Source of the DNA: Nocardioides plantarum
GTDB taxonomy: Bacteria; Actinomycetota; Actinomycetes; Propionibacteriales; Nocardioidaceae
Assembly: GCF_006346395.1 (NCBI RefSeq)
Contig: NZ_VDMS01000005.1
Coordinates: 62,001-126,000, forward strand
DNA length: 64,000 nt
Reading direction: 5' to 3'
Shown: positions 15,361-23,047 of the stretch, piece after piece
Position numbering within the stretch: the stretch's first letter is position 1
Layout of the letters: every line of letters begins with the position of its first letter
Notes under the pieces: model-generated
Database searches by the model: none
Told to the model about the DNA's origin: nothing
What the model saw: the letters and a program-made list of their open reading frames with translations, nothing else
Program-made: the position numbers and the translations under genes

Positions 15361-15690
15361 ACCCGGGGTGCGTCGGTTTCCGGGGTCGGCTGAAACGCCG
15401 AGTGACCCGGGGTGCGTCGGTTTCGGAGGTCGGTCGAAACGCGGAGTGACCCGGGGTGCGTCGGTTTCGGAGGTCGGTCGAAACGCGGAGTGACCCGGGG
15501 TGCGTCGGTTTCGGAGGCCGGCCGAAACGCAAAGCGACCCAAGGTGGGTCACTTCGCGTTTCCGACCCTGCGTGGAACTGATGCGGGGTGGGTCACTTCG
15601 CGTTTCCGACCCTGCGTGGAACTGATGCGGGGTGGGTCACTTCGCGTTTCCGACCCTGCGTGGAACCGAGGCGGGGTGGGTCACTTCGCG
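15361..15690. repeat. Head-to-head arrays of a 44-bp repeat
   Basis: Four copies of a 44-bp unit begin ACCCGGGGTGCGTCGG at 15361, 15405, 15449 and 15493. They are followed by three to four copies of a related 44-bp unit in opposite orientation, with GGGTCACTTCGCG at 15546, 15590, 15634 and 15678. The junction (about 15525-15558) is a near-perfect hairpin around GACCCAAGGTGGGTC. The array fills the whole gap between convergent genes, and its right half encodes the C-terminal tail and stop of the ChoD-like oxidase. Confidence 0.85.
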
Positions 15691-17508
15691 TGCGGGCGCA
15701 CGACCGGTCCAGCCGGGTAGGCCGAGCCACACCAACGCCGCCGGGGCGTGCGCCGGCACGGCGGGAGTGCGTGGCGGCACCGGCGCGACCGGGACGTAGG
15801 CCTCGCCGAGTGCGGGCCGGGGGTCCGGCTCGCCTCGGTTGGGCCACAGGGCCGTGGCGCGCTCGGCCATCGCGGTGATGGTGAGGGACGGGTTGACGCC
15901 GAGGTTGGCGCCGATGGTCGAGCCGTCGATGACGTGCAGACCCGGGTGGCCGTGGACCCGGTGGTAGGGGTCGACGACCCCGTCGGCGGCCGTCGCGCCG
16001 ATGACCGCGCCGCCGACGTAGTGGGCCGTCGCCGGGGCCCCGACCAGGTCGCTGGCCAGCGAGGTGGCGTCGCCGCCGACCTTGCGGGCCAGGCGTCGCG
16101 CGACGTCGTGGGCGACGGGGAGCCACGAGGGGTTGGGGGCGCCGGTGCCGACGCGGGTGCGCAGGCGGCCGCGGTGCAGGAAGGAGGTCAGTGAGTTGTC
16201 GAGGGACTGCATGACGAGCAGCGACAGGGTCCGCTCGGAGGAGCGGGCCAGGCGGCGGGTGCGCAGCAACGGGCCCGGGCGGCGTACCTGGTCGGCGACG
16301 AAGCGGCGCAGCCGGCCCGCACCGCCGTCGACGAGCGGGACGTTGAGGACGGCACCCTTGTCCTGCATGGCGTTGCTGCGGCAGAGCTCGACGTGGGTGT
16401 GCGGCTCGGGGTGGAACGACGACGTGATGGCGACGCCCTGTGAGAAGCCCTGCGGCGTGCGGGCCAGCACGTTGACGATGGCCTCGGAGTTGGACCGCGA
16501 CAGCTCACCGAGTCGGGGCGACAACGCTGGCAGCGAGCCCGAGGCGCGCAGCGCGTGGAGCAGGGCCTGGGTGCCACGGGCGGCGGCGGAGACGACGACC
16601 TGGTCGGCGGTGAACGTGCGGGTGGTCCGGCGGTGCCGCGGGTGCCGCGCGATGACCGTGAACCCGCCTCCGTCCCGGGCCGGACGCGGACGGACGTCGG
16701 TCACCTCGCTCAGCTCGTGGACGACGGCACCGGCGGCCTCGGCGAGGTGCAGGTAGTTCTTGGGCAGGGTGTTCTTGGCGTTGAACGGGCAGCCCGAGGT
16801 GCACCGCGCGCAGTGCACGCACGCACGCCGGGTCGGGCCGGCGCCACCGAAGAACGGGTCGGCGACCTCGCCCCCCGGCGCCTCCTCGTCGAAGAACACG
16901 CCCACGTCGGTCGGCTGGAAGGTCGACTCGACCCCGAGGTCGGCGGCGACCTCGCGGACCAGCTCGTCGGCCGGCCACAGCCGCGGGTTGGTGGTGACGC
17001 CGAGCATCCGCCTGGCCTGCTCGTAGTAGGGCGCCAGCTCCGCGCGCCAGTCGGTGATGGCGCGCCACGACGGGTCGTCGTAGAACGCGTCGTGCGGCTC
17101 GTAGAGCGTGTTGGCGTAGATGAGCGAGCCGCCCCCGACGCCGACCGCGCTGAACAGGGAGATCTCGCCCAGCATGCTCAGCCGCATCGGCCCGAGCATC
17201 CCGAGTCGTGGCGCCCACAGCAGGTCGCGCGAGCCCTGCCCCTCGAAGTCGGCGTCGGTCCAGCGCTGACCCGTCTCGAGCACGCCGACCCGGTAGCCCT
17301 TCTCGCTCAGCCGCAGGGCGGTGACGCTCCCGCCGAAGCCCGAGCCGATGACGAGGACGTCGTAGTGCGACGGCGGTTGAGGTGCGAGCTTGCGAGCAGA
17401 CGGCGGTTGAGGTGCGAGCTTGCGAGCAGACGGCGGTTGAGGTGCGAGCTTGCGAGCAGACGGCGGTTGAGGTGCGAGCTTGCGAGCCTCGAAACCCCGT
17501 CGCCTCAT
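15637..17508 (-). CDS. choD: GMC/ChoD-like cholesterol oxidase-family flavoprotein with repeat-derived ends
   Basis: This 623-residue flavoenzyme resembles mycobacterial ChoD. It has the FAD motif DVLVIGSGFGGSVTALRLSE (near 49-70), GVGGGSLIYANTLY, a ferredoxin-like cysteine motif CVHCARCTSGCP, TAHYVGGAVIG and a C-terminal STIGANLGVNPSLTITAMAERA. ChoD-type proteins are described as sterol 3-beta-hydroxyl oxidases, though physiological roles are debated. The ATG at 17508 overlaps the hydrolase stop as ATGA, which supports this start. As a result residues about 8-47 are four copies of the decapeptide ARKLAPQPPS, encoded by a 30-bp tandem repeat. The last 16-17 residues come from the 44-bp array. 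Homology to ChoD spans only the part between. Confidence 0.8.
   Translation of the reverse strand: MRRRGFEARKLAPQPPSARKLAPQPPSARKLAPQPPSARKLAPQPPSHYDVLVIGSGFGGSVTALRLSEKGYRVGVLETGQRWTDADFEGQGSRDLLWAPRLGMLGPMRLSMLGEISLFSAVGVGGGSLIYANTLYEPHDAFYDDPSWRAITDWRAELAPYYEQARRMLGVTTNPRLWPADELVREVAADLGVESTFQPTDVGVFFDEEAPGGEVADPFFGGAGPTRRACVHCARCTSGCPFNAKNTLPKNYLHLAEAAGAVVHELSEVTDVRPRPARDGGGFTVIARHPRHRRTTRTFTADQVVVSAAARGTQALLHALRASGSLPALSPRLGELSRSNSEAIVNVLARTPQGFSQGVAITSSFHPEPHTHVELCRSNAMQDKGAVLNVPLVDGGAGRLRRFVADQVRRPGPLLRTRRLARSSERTLSLLVMQSLDNSLTSFLHRGRLRTRVGTGAPNPSWLPVAHDVARRLARKVGGDATSLASDLVGAPATAHYVGGAVIGATAADGVVDPYHRVHGHPGLHVIDGSTIGANLGVNPSLTITAMAERATALWPNRGEPDPRPALGEAYVPVAPVPPRTPAVPAHAPAALVWLGLPGWTGRAPAREVTHPASVPRRVGNAK
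17371..17496. repeat. 30-bp tandem repeat (four copies) within the ChoD-like gene's 5' end
   Basis: CGGCGGTTGAGGTGCGAGCT plus TGCGAGCAGA starts at 17371, 17401, 17431 and 17461. The last copy runs into TCGAAACC to complete a 32-bp palindrome GGTTGAGG...CCTCGAAACC at 17465-17496, which belongs to the dispersed REP-like family. The period of 30 keeps reading frame, giving a repeated decapeptide. Confidence 0.85.
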
Positions 17509-18389
17509 GCGAGCGTGCGGTCGAGGAACTCGACCTGGTGCCGCGAGGCGGCCTCGAACCACGGCTTGCCGGCGTAGAGGTCGAAGTGGTCGCCGGGGTA
17601 GTGGCGCACCTGGGCCCGCGCGTCGAACGCCGCCTTCATCGACGCCTGCGGGGGAGCGCTGCGGTCGAAGTCGGCGACCTGCACGAGCACCGGGGCCGAG
17701 ACCGTCTTGGCCAGCTTGGCCGGGCGGTGCTTGCCGAGCTCGAGCCCGACGGCCGCGTCGACCTCGTTGACCCACGTCGGTCCGGCGATCGCGAGGTAGT
17801 CCTCGAGGCAGCCGTCGAGGGTGAGTGCGCCGAGCTCGCCCGGGCGGGCGACGACGGGCATCGTCCGGGCCGTCCGCCCGACCGTGCTGCCGACCTTGCT
17901 GCGTACGCCGAGGGCGGTGCTGCGCGCGATCGACCCGAGCGTGTGGTGCTGCAGGGCCAGGCGTCCGGCCGCCATCCCGTCGACGAGGGGCGTCACGGCC
18001 ACCACCGCGGCGATGTCGTCGCGGCCGGCCGCGACCGCGAACACGTGGCCGCCGGCGAGCGAGACGCCCCAGAGCACGACCCGGGCGGGGTCGACACCGG
18101 GCAGCTTGCGGGCGGCGTCGACCGCCGCGCGGTAGTCGTCCTGCTGCGCGGCGACCGACACCGTCTGGCGCGGGGTGCCGCCCGAGGCGCCGAAGCCGCG
18201 GTAGTCGAAGGCCAGCACGTGGTAGCCGGCGGCAGCGAGCGGGGCGGCGAACTCGGCCAGGCCGGAGTCCTTGGTGCCGGCCAGGCCGTGCGCCATCACG
18301 ACGACCGGGCGGTCGGGTGCGCCGGCGAAGTGCCAGGCGTCGATCGTGTCGCCGCCGGAGAGGAACGTGGTGGAGGATGGGGTGGTCAT
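17505..18389 (-). CDS. Alpha/beta hydrolase (serine aminopeptidase/dienelactone hydrolase-like)
   Basis: This 294-residue hydrolase has MAHGLAGTKDSG (oxyanion region, about 32-43) and FDYRGFGASGGTPR. The nucleophile elbow is WGVSLAGGH (Ser near 112), with an Asp in VADFDRSAPP and His in GDHFDLY. This is the pattern of serine hydrolases acting on esters, amides or thioesters. It is coupled by ATGA overlap to the ChoD-like oxidase, so both probably act on the same lipid or sterol-like substrate. A REP unit separates it from the upstream TetR gene, which may split the four-gene set into two transcripts. Confidence 0.82.
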   Translation of the reverse strand: MTTPSSTTFLSGGDTIDAWHFAGAPDRPVVVMAHGLAGTKDSGLAEFAAPLAAAGYHVLAFDYRGFGASGGTPRQTVSVAAQQDDYRAAVDAARKLPGVDPARVVLWGVSLAGGHVFAVAAGRDDIAAVVAVTPLVDGMAAGRLALQHHTLGSIARSTALGVRSKVGSTVGRTARTMPVVARPGELGALTLDGCLEDYLAIAGPTWVNEVDAAVGLELGKHRPAKLAKTVSAPVLVQVADFDRSAPPQASMKAAFDARAQVRHYPGDHFDLYAGKPWFEAASRHQVEFLDRTLA

Positions 18390-18413
18390 CAGGAGCTCCT
18401 TGTCGCGTGAGGT

Positions 18414-18449
18414 GGTTTCGAGACGGTTGCTAGCGCAACCTCCTCAACC
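18414..18449. repeat. Single REP-like palindrome supplying the TetR stop
   Basis: GGTTTCGAG...CTCAACC (36 bp) contains the same GGTTGCTAGCGCAACC core as element E2. The TGA stop of the TetR gene (18444-18446) lies in its outer arm. It is a singlet with no inverted partner. Confidence 0.8.
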
Positions 18450-19013
18450 ACCGTGGCCGTAGATCGAGCGGAGCCAGATCGACACGACGGTGTCGATCAG
18501 CTGGTCGCGGGTGAGGCCGCCGCCGAGCGCGAGGCGCTCGAGCATGCGGTCGTTGAGCTCGAGCAGGACCGACGCGAGCGCGGCCGGGGCGGGGTGGCCG
18601 GCGGCCTCGATCACCGTGGCGAGGTGGGGGACGAAGGACTCCCGGTCGGCGTCCCACATCTCGCGCACCGCGGTGTTGGTCGCCCGGGCGTCGAGCATCG
18701 CGCGGAACAGGTGCTGGTGGCGGTCCCAGGCGCCGAACAGTCCGCGCACCATGGCCTCGACGCGCGCGGCCGGCGGGTCGTCGCCGTCGAGGGCGGCGGC
18801 CGCGACGACGGACTCGTCGTACAGCTCCTCCATGAGCGCGGCGGTGGCCTGCGCCTTGTTCTCGAAGTAGAAGTAGAACGCTGACCGGGTCACCCCGGCC
18901 CGCCGCGAGATGTCGGCGATGGTGATCGAGTCGAGGCTCGACTCCTGCAGCTGCAGGTCGAGCGACTCGAGCAGCGCCGTACGCCGCGCGTCGCCCTTCG
19001 TATGGCCGCTCAC
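18444..19013 (-). CDS. TetR-family repressor, EthR-like
   Basis: This 189-residue regulator has an N-terminal HTH (ITIADISRRAGVTRSAFYFYFENK, about 31-54) and an all-helical ligand domain. The FYFYF recognition-helix segment and the C-terminal LIDTVVSIWLRSIYG closely resemble EthR, the repressor of the mycobacterial monooxygenase gene ethA. The GTG start overlaps the stop of the flavin monooxygenase as GTGA, so repressor and monooxygenase are one operon. Its likely operator is the TTGAC-N4-GTCAA repeat at 20386 over the monooxygenase start. The stop codon lies in a REP palindrome. Confidence 0.85.
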   Translation of the reverse strand: MSGHTKGDARRTALLESLDLQLQESSLDSITIADISRRAGVTRSAFYFYFENKAQATAALMEELYDESVVAAAALDGDDPPAARVEAMVRGLFGAWDRHQHLFRAMLDARATNTAVREMWDADRESFVPHLATVIEAAGHPAPAALASVLLELNDRMLERLALGGGLTRDQLIDTVVSIWLRSIYGHGG

Positions 19014-20365
19014 GAGCGAGCCCTGGCCAGGCCGGCGGGCAGCTCCTTGACGCGCAGGTTGTGCTCGTAGACGAAGTAGTCGAGCTGCTGGGTGTGCCGG
19101 GGGCGGTCCAGGACGTGACCGGTGTAGAGCTGCTGGTCGGCGAGGATCACCCGCTCCATCTCGGCGACGTCGGGCAGCCGGTAGCGCCCGATCGCGTAGG
19201 CGCCGAGCAGGCGGGCCTGGGCCTCGACGAACGGGAACAGCGTCGGCGTCGACTGGGCGAAGCCCATGAACACCAGGTCGTCGATGCCGGGCTTGAACAT
19301 CCGCTTGAACAGCGGGATCGCGTTGTCCGGCGCGCTGATGAAGCTCTCGTCGAAGAACGGGAAGGTGATGTTGTAGCCGGTGGCGTAGATGATCACGTCG
19401 AACTCGCTCGACGTGCCGTCCTCGAAGTGGACGCAGCTGCCGTCGAGGCGGGAGACGTTGGGCTTGGGCGTCACGTCGCCCGAGGTCAGCCGCAGGGGCA
19501 GCTCGGCCGACTGGGTCGGGTGGGCCTCGAAGAACTTGTGGTTGGGCTTGGGCAGGCCGTAGAGCGTCGGGTCGGACGCCGTCATGAACTGCATCTTCTG
19601 CACGAACTTGCGCTGCCAGGCGAGCGGGATGTGCGGGCTGGTGCGGTAGTTCATGTCGGCCGGCTTGCCGAACATCAGCTTCGGCACGATCCACGCGCTG
19701 GAGCGCGTCGAGAGGGTGACCGTGTTCTGCAGCGACTTCTGCGACAGCTCGACGGTGATGTCGGCGGCGCTGTTGCCCAGGCCGACCACGAGGATCCGCT
19801 TGCCGGTGAAGGCCAGCGGGGTCTGTGGGTCGACGTAGTGGTGGGAGTGGATCGACTCGCCGGTGAACTCCCCGGGGAAGTCGGCCATCCGCGGGTCCCA
19901 GTGGTGGCCGTTGGCGACCACCAGCAGGTCGAAGTGTCGCCTGGCGCCGGTCTGGTCCTCGAGCTCCCACCCGCCTCCCTGGTCGGCGGGCAGCCGCTCG
20001 GCGTGGATCACCCGGTTCTCGAACTCGATCAGCTCGCGCAGGCCGAAGGCGTCGGCGTAGGCGTCGAGGTAGGCCTTGATCTCGGTGTGGTGGGGGAAGT
20101 CGGGGTAGTCGTCGGGCATCGGGAAGTCCTTGAAGGACAGCTGGTGCTTGGACGTGTCGATGTGCAGCGAGCGGTAGGCGCTGCTGTGCCCGTTGGGGTT
20201 GCCGAACGCCCAGTTGCCGCCGACCCGGTCGGAGGCCTCGAAGACCGTCACGGGGACGCCGTAGTCGGCGAGCATCTTGGCGGAGGTGAGGCCGCTGATG
20301 CCGGCGCCGATCACGGCCACGGTGGGCAGGCCGGTGGGTGGGCCGGTGGGTGTGGTCTGGGTCAC
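19010..20365 (-). CDS. Flavin-containing monooxygenase (FMO/Baeyer-Villiger-like)
   Basis: This class B monooxygenase has an FAD motif VAVIGAGISGLTSAKML (near 16-32), an NADPH motif VVGLGNSAAD, the FMO signature FTGESIHSHHY and ATGYN near the C-terminus. It would insert one oxygen from O2 into a ketone or soft nucleophile using NADPH. Two GTG starts are possible, 20365 and 20392. The first gives 451 residues, a standard N-terminus before the first beta strand, and keeps the inverted repeat at 20386-20399 upstream. It overlaps an EthR-like repressor and is divergent from a FadD19-like ligase, which recalls ethA-ethR logic. Confidence 0.85.
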   Translation of the reverse strand: MTQTTPTGPPTGLPTVAVIGAGISGLTSAKMLADYGVPVTVFEASDRVGGNWAFGNPNGHSSAYRSLHIDTSKHQLSFKDFPMPDDYPDFPHHTEIKAYLDAYADAFGLRELIEFENRVIHAERLPADQGGGWELEDQTGARRHFDLLVVANGHHWDPRMADFPGEFTGESIHSHHYVDPQTPLAFTGKRILVVGLGNSAADITVELSQKSLQNTVTLSTRSSAWIVPKLMFGKPADMNYRTSPHIPLAWQRKFVQKMQFMTASDPTLYGLPKPNHKFFEAHPTQSAELPLRLTSGDVTPKPNVSRLDGSCVHFEDGTSSEFDVIIYATGYNITFPFFDESFISAPDNAIPLFKRMFKPGIDDLVFMGFAQSTPTLFPFVEAQARLLGAYAIGRYRLPDVAEMERVILADQQLYTGHVLDRPRHTQQLDYFVYEHNLRVKELPAGLARARS

Positions 20366-20385
20366 TCGACGAGGGTACGACGCTT

Positions 20386-20399
20386 TTGACACGCGTCAA
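20386..20399. promoter_or_regulatory. Candidate EthR-like operator TTGAC-N4-GTCAA
   Basis: Perfect 5-bp arms around ACGC lie just upstream of, or over, the monooxygenase start. As the TetR gene is co-transcribed with the monooxygenase, this is its most likely binding site. Confidence 0.5.
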
Positions 20400-20407
20400 G
20401 AAGAAAC

Positions 20408-20421
20408 TGGACATCTGTCCA
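20408..20421. promoter_or_regulatory. TetR-type operator TGGACA-TC-TGTCCA
   Basis: A perfect palindrome identical in its arms to the one over the TetR start at 8107. It lies between the divergent monooxygenase and ligase starts. Confidence 0.65.
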
Positions 20422-20442
20422 CCCGGGAGCCTTGCCGCATAC

Positions 20443-20456
20443 TAGAACAAGTTCTA
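20443..20456. promoter_or_regulatory. KstR-like operator TAGAAC-AA-GTTCTA
   Basis: A perfect match to TNNAACNNGTTNNA and a perfect palindrome, 12 bp before the ligase start at 20468. It is the middle of the three KstR-like boxes in the window. Confidence 0.72.
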
Positions 20457-20467
20457 CTTTGGCGTCT

Positions 20468-22117
20468 GTGGCAGATCAGCGTGGGTTCACCCTGTCCTCC
20501 GTCTTCCGCGCGGTCGCCCGCGCCGTGCCGGAGCAGGAGGTGATGGTCTGGCGCGACCGGCGCCTGACGTACGCCGCCCTGGACGCGCGCGTGGACGGCC
20601 TGGCCCACTTCCTGGTCGCCGCCGGGCTCGGCTGCCACACCGAGCGCGACGCGCTCGCCGGGCACGAGTCGGGCCAGGACCACGTCGGCATCTACCTGCG
20701 CAACGGCAACGAGTACCTCGAGACGATGATCGCCGGCTACCGGGCCCGCGTCGCGCCGTTCAACGTCAACTACCGCTACGTCGAGGAGGAGCTGCTCTAC
20801 CTCCTCACCGACGCCGGCGCACGGGCGCTCGTCTACCACGCGGAGTTCGCCCCGCAGGTGGCCGCGATCCGCGACCGGCTGCCGCAGCTCGAGGTGCTCG
20901 TGCAGGTCGCCGACGGCTCCGGCAACGCGCTGCTGCCCGGCGCCGTCGACTACGAGGAGGCGCTCAGGACGCCTGCCCCGACGGACGGCATGCCGACACC
21001 CAGCGGCGACGACCTCTACATCGTCTACACCGGCGGCACCACCGGCACGCCCAAGGGCGTGCTCTGGCGCCAGCACGACATCTACGTGTCCTCGATGGGC
21101 GGCACGCCGTTCGGCACGACGGACCCGTTCCAGTCCTACGAGGCGATCGCGGCGCACGCCGCGTCCGGCAACGGCCGGATGAACATCCTGATGATCCCGC
21201 CGTTCATGCACGGTGCCGCGCAGTGGTCGACGTTCCACATGATCACCGGCGGGGGCCTGATCGCGATCCCGAGCGACGTGCACCGCTTCGACGCCGCCGA
21301 CGCGTTGCGCGTCGCGGTGGCCGAGCGGTGCGTGAGCATCCCGGTCGTCGGGGACGCCGTGGCGCTCCCGCTGGTCGAGGAGGTCGAGACCGGGCGCTAC
21401 GACCTCTCGGGCCTCGGCGCGATCAACAACGGTGCGGCGCCGCTGTCGCCCTCGACCCGCGAGCGGATCCTCACCGCCCTGCCCCACATCCTGATCATGG
21501 ACGCGGCCGGCTCCTCCGAGACCGGGCTGCAGATGAGCTCGATGTCGCTCAAGGGGGCCGAGGTCGAGGCCGCGCGGTTCACGCCGCAGAGCGACACCGC
21601 CGTGCTGAGCGACGACCTGACCCGCCCCCTGGCGCCCGGCGAGACCGGCGGCTGGCTGGCCCGGCGCGACAGGGTCCCGCTCGGCTATCTCGGCGACGCC
21701 GACAAGACCGCCCGCACCTTCCCCGTCATCGATGGCGTGCGGTGGTCGGTGCCCGGCGACCGTGCCGACCTGCTCGAGGACGGCAGCGTGAGGCTGCTCG
21801 GACGCGAGTCGGTGACCATCAACTCCGGCGGCGAGAAGATCTTCGCCGAGGAGGTCGAGCGGGCGATGATGTCGCACCGCGCCGTGCGCGACGTGGTGGT
21901 CGCCGGCCGCCCCTCCGAACGCTGGGGTGCCGAGGTGGTCGCCGTCGTCGCGCTCGAGGAGGGCGCCGACGTCACCGACGACGAGCTGGTCGCGGCCGCG
22001 GCCGAGCACGTCGCGCGCTACAAGCTGCCGAAGGCGGTGGTCCGCGTGCCCGTCGTGCAACGCTCGCCGTCGGGCAAGGCCGACTACGGCTGGGCCAAGA
22101 CCATGGTGGCCTCGTGA
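20468..22117 (+). CDS. Acyl-CoA synthetase, FadD19-like
   Basis: This 549-residue AMP-forming ligase has the P-loop motif VYTGGTTGTPKGV near 183, followed by LWRQHDIY, as in the steroid side-chain ligase FadD19. The adenylate motif is MDAAGSSETG, the hinge is VPGDRADLLEDG, and the catalytic lysine lies in the C-terminal SPSGKADYGWAK, again FadD19-like. It activates a carboxylic acid to CoA; a sterol side chain or other bulky acid is plausible given the KstR-like box 12 bp upstream. The GTG at 20468 is chosen because an earlier in-frame start would place the operator inside the gene. Its stop overlaps the SDR start as GTGA. Confidence 0.85.
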   Translation: MADQRGFTLSSVFRAVARAVPEQEVMVWRDRRLTYAALDARVDGLAHFLVAAGLGCHTERDALAGHESGQDHVGIYLRNGNEYLETMIAGYRARVAPFNVNYRYVEEELLYLLTDAGARALVYHAEFAPQVAAIRDRLPQLEVLVQVADGSGNALLPGAVDYEEALRTPAPTDGMPTPSGDDLYIVYTGGTTGTPKGVLWRQHDIYVSSMGGTPFGTTDPFQSYEAIAAHAASGNGRMNILMIPPFMHGAAQWSTFHMITGGGLIAIPSDVHRFDAADALRVAVAERCVSIPVVGDAVALPLVEEVETGRYDLSGLGAINNGAAPLSPSTRERILTALPHILIMDAAGSSETGLQMSSMSLKGAEVEAARFTPQSDTAVLSDDLTRPLAPGETGGWLARRDRVPLGYLGDADKTARTFPVIDGVRWSVPGDRADLLEDGSVRLLGRESVTINSGGEKIFAEEVERAMMSHRAVRDVVVAGRPSERWGAEVVAVVALEEGADVTDDELVAAAAEHVARYKLPKAVVRVPVVQRSPSGKADYGWAKTMVAS

Positions 22118-22884
22118 GCACGCCGACCCGCCTCGACCGCCTCGACCGGGTCGCCGTCGTCGTCGGCGGGGCCTCCGGCCTCGGGGCCGGGATCGCCGTG
22201 CGCCTGCGCGCCGACGGGTACGACGTGGTGGTCGCCGACCGCACGCCCGGTGCGGGTGTGGTCGAGGTCGACGTGACCGACGAGGTCGGCGTCGAGGCGC
22301 TGTTCGCCGGGGTCGTCGAGCAGCACGGCCGCCTCGACGCGGTGGTCAACGCCGCCGGGATCAGCACCTTCGGCGCCGTCGTCGACCACGACGCGGCCGA
22401 GTTCCGCGCTGTCGTCGACGTCTGCCTGACCGGGGGCTTCCTGGTGCTCAAGCATGCCGGCCGTCAGCTGGTCCGGCTCGGCACGCCCGGCTCGCTGGTG
22501 ACCCTCGCCTCGCTCAACGCCCGGCAGCCGGGACCCGGCCTGGCGGCGTACTGCGCGGCCAAGGCGGGCCTGGTCATGCTCGCCCAGGTCACCGCCCTCG
22601 AGCTCGGGCGGCACGGCATCCGCGTCAACACGGTCTCACCCGGCCTGGTCGTCACGCCGCTCACCGCTCCGGCCATGGACGTGCCCGGCGTGCGCGAGGA
22701 CTACGTCGACAACACCCCGCTCGGCCGCCCCGGCACCGTCGAGGAGGTCGCCGCGGCCGTGGCGTTCCTGTGCGGCGCCGAGTCGGCGTGGATGACCGGC
22801 GAGAACCTCGACCTCAACGGCGGCGCCCACCTCCAGCGCTACCCCGACCTGCCGGCCCACATCGAGCGGATGCTCAACCCCTGA
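22114..22884 (+). CDS. Short-chain dehydrogenase/reductase (SDR)
   Basis: This 256-residue classical SDR has VVGGASGLGAGIAVRL (a TGxxxGxG variant with GGASGLG, about 16-22). VADRTP after strand two favours NAD, NAAG is near 87, and the catalytic Ser lies before YCAAK (about 145-149). VNTVSPG is conserved and ENLDLNGG is a typical C-terminal dimer region. The GTG overlaps the ligase stop, so the ligase and dehydrogenase form an operon under the KstR-like box. It probably handles a hydroxyacyl intermediate or sterol hydroxyl. A REPIN-like element follows. Confidence 0.87.
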   Translation: MSTPTRLDRLDRVAVVVGGASGLGAGIAVRLRADGYDVVVADRTPGAGVVEVDVTDEVGVEALFAGVVEQHGRLDAVVNAAGISTFGAVVDHDAAEFRAVVDVCLTGGFLVLKHAGRQLVRLGTPGSLVTLASLNARQPGPGLAAYCAAKAGLVMLAQVTALELGRHGIRVNTVSPGLVVTPLTAPAMDVPGVREDYVDNTPLGRPGTVEEVAAAVAFLCGAESAWMTGENLDLNGGAHLQRYPDLPAHIERMLNP

Positions 22885-22896
22885 CCACCCCATGTC

Positions 22897-23012
22897 GGTC
22901 GAGGTGCGAGGAGCGCCAGCGACGAGCCTCGAGACCCCGCAGGTGCAGGTCGACTCGAGCTGTCCTTGCGCTGGTCTCGAGGCTCGGCCGTGGCCGGCCT
23001 CGCACCTCGACC
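22897..23012. repeat. REPIN-like inverted doublet (element E3)
   Basis: Two 40-bp palindromes, 22897-22936 (GGTCGAGGTGCGAGGAGC...) and 22973-23012 (inverted), form a 116-bp unit between two genes on the same strand. They belong to the 40-bp subtype also seen at 31965 and 36590. Confidence 0.8.
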
Positions 23013-23047
23013 GGCGTGGCGGCGGTGCTCGTCCGTAGGCTGTCTCG

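Noticed and set aside
15361..15690. Possible CRISPR array.
   Set aside because: The 44-bp units have no variable spacers and switch orientation; no cas genes are present.
5066..22884. A full cholesterol-degradation cluster.
   Set aside because: Ring-cleavage genes (kshA, hsaA-D, kstD) and a KstR gene are not in the window; only side-chain-type and accessory genes with KstR-like boxes are seen.
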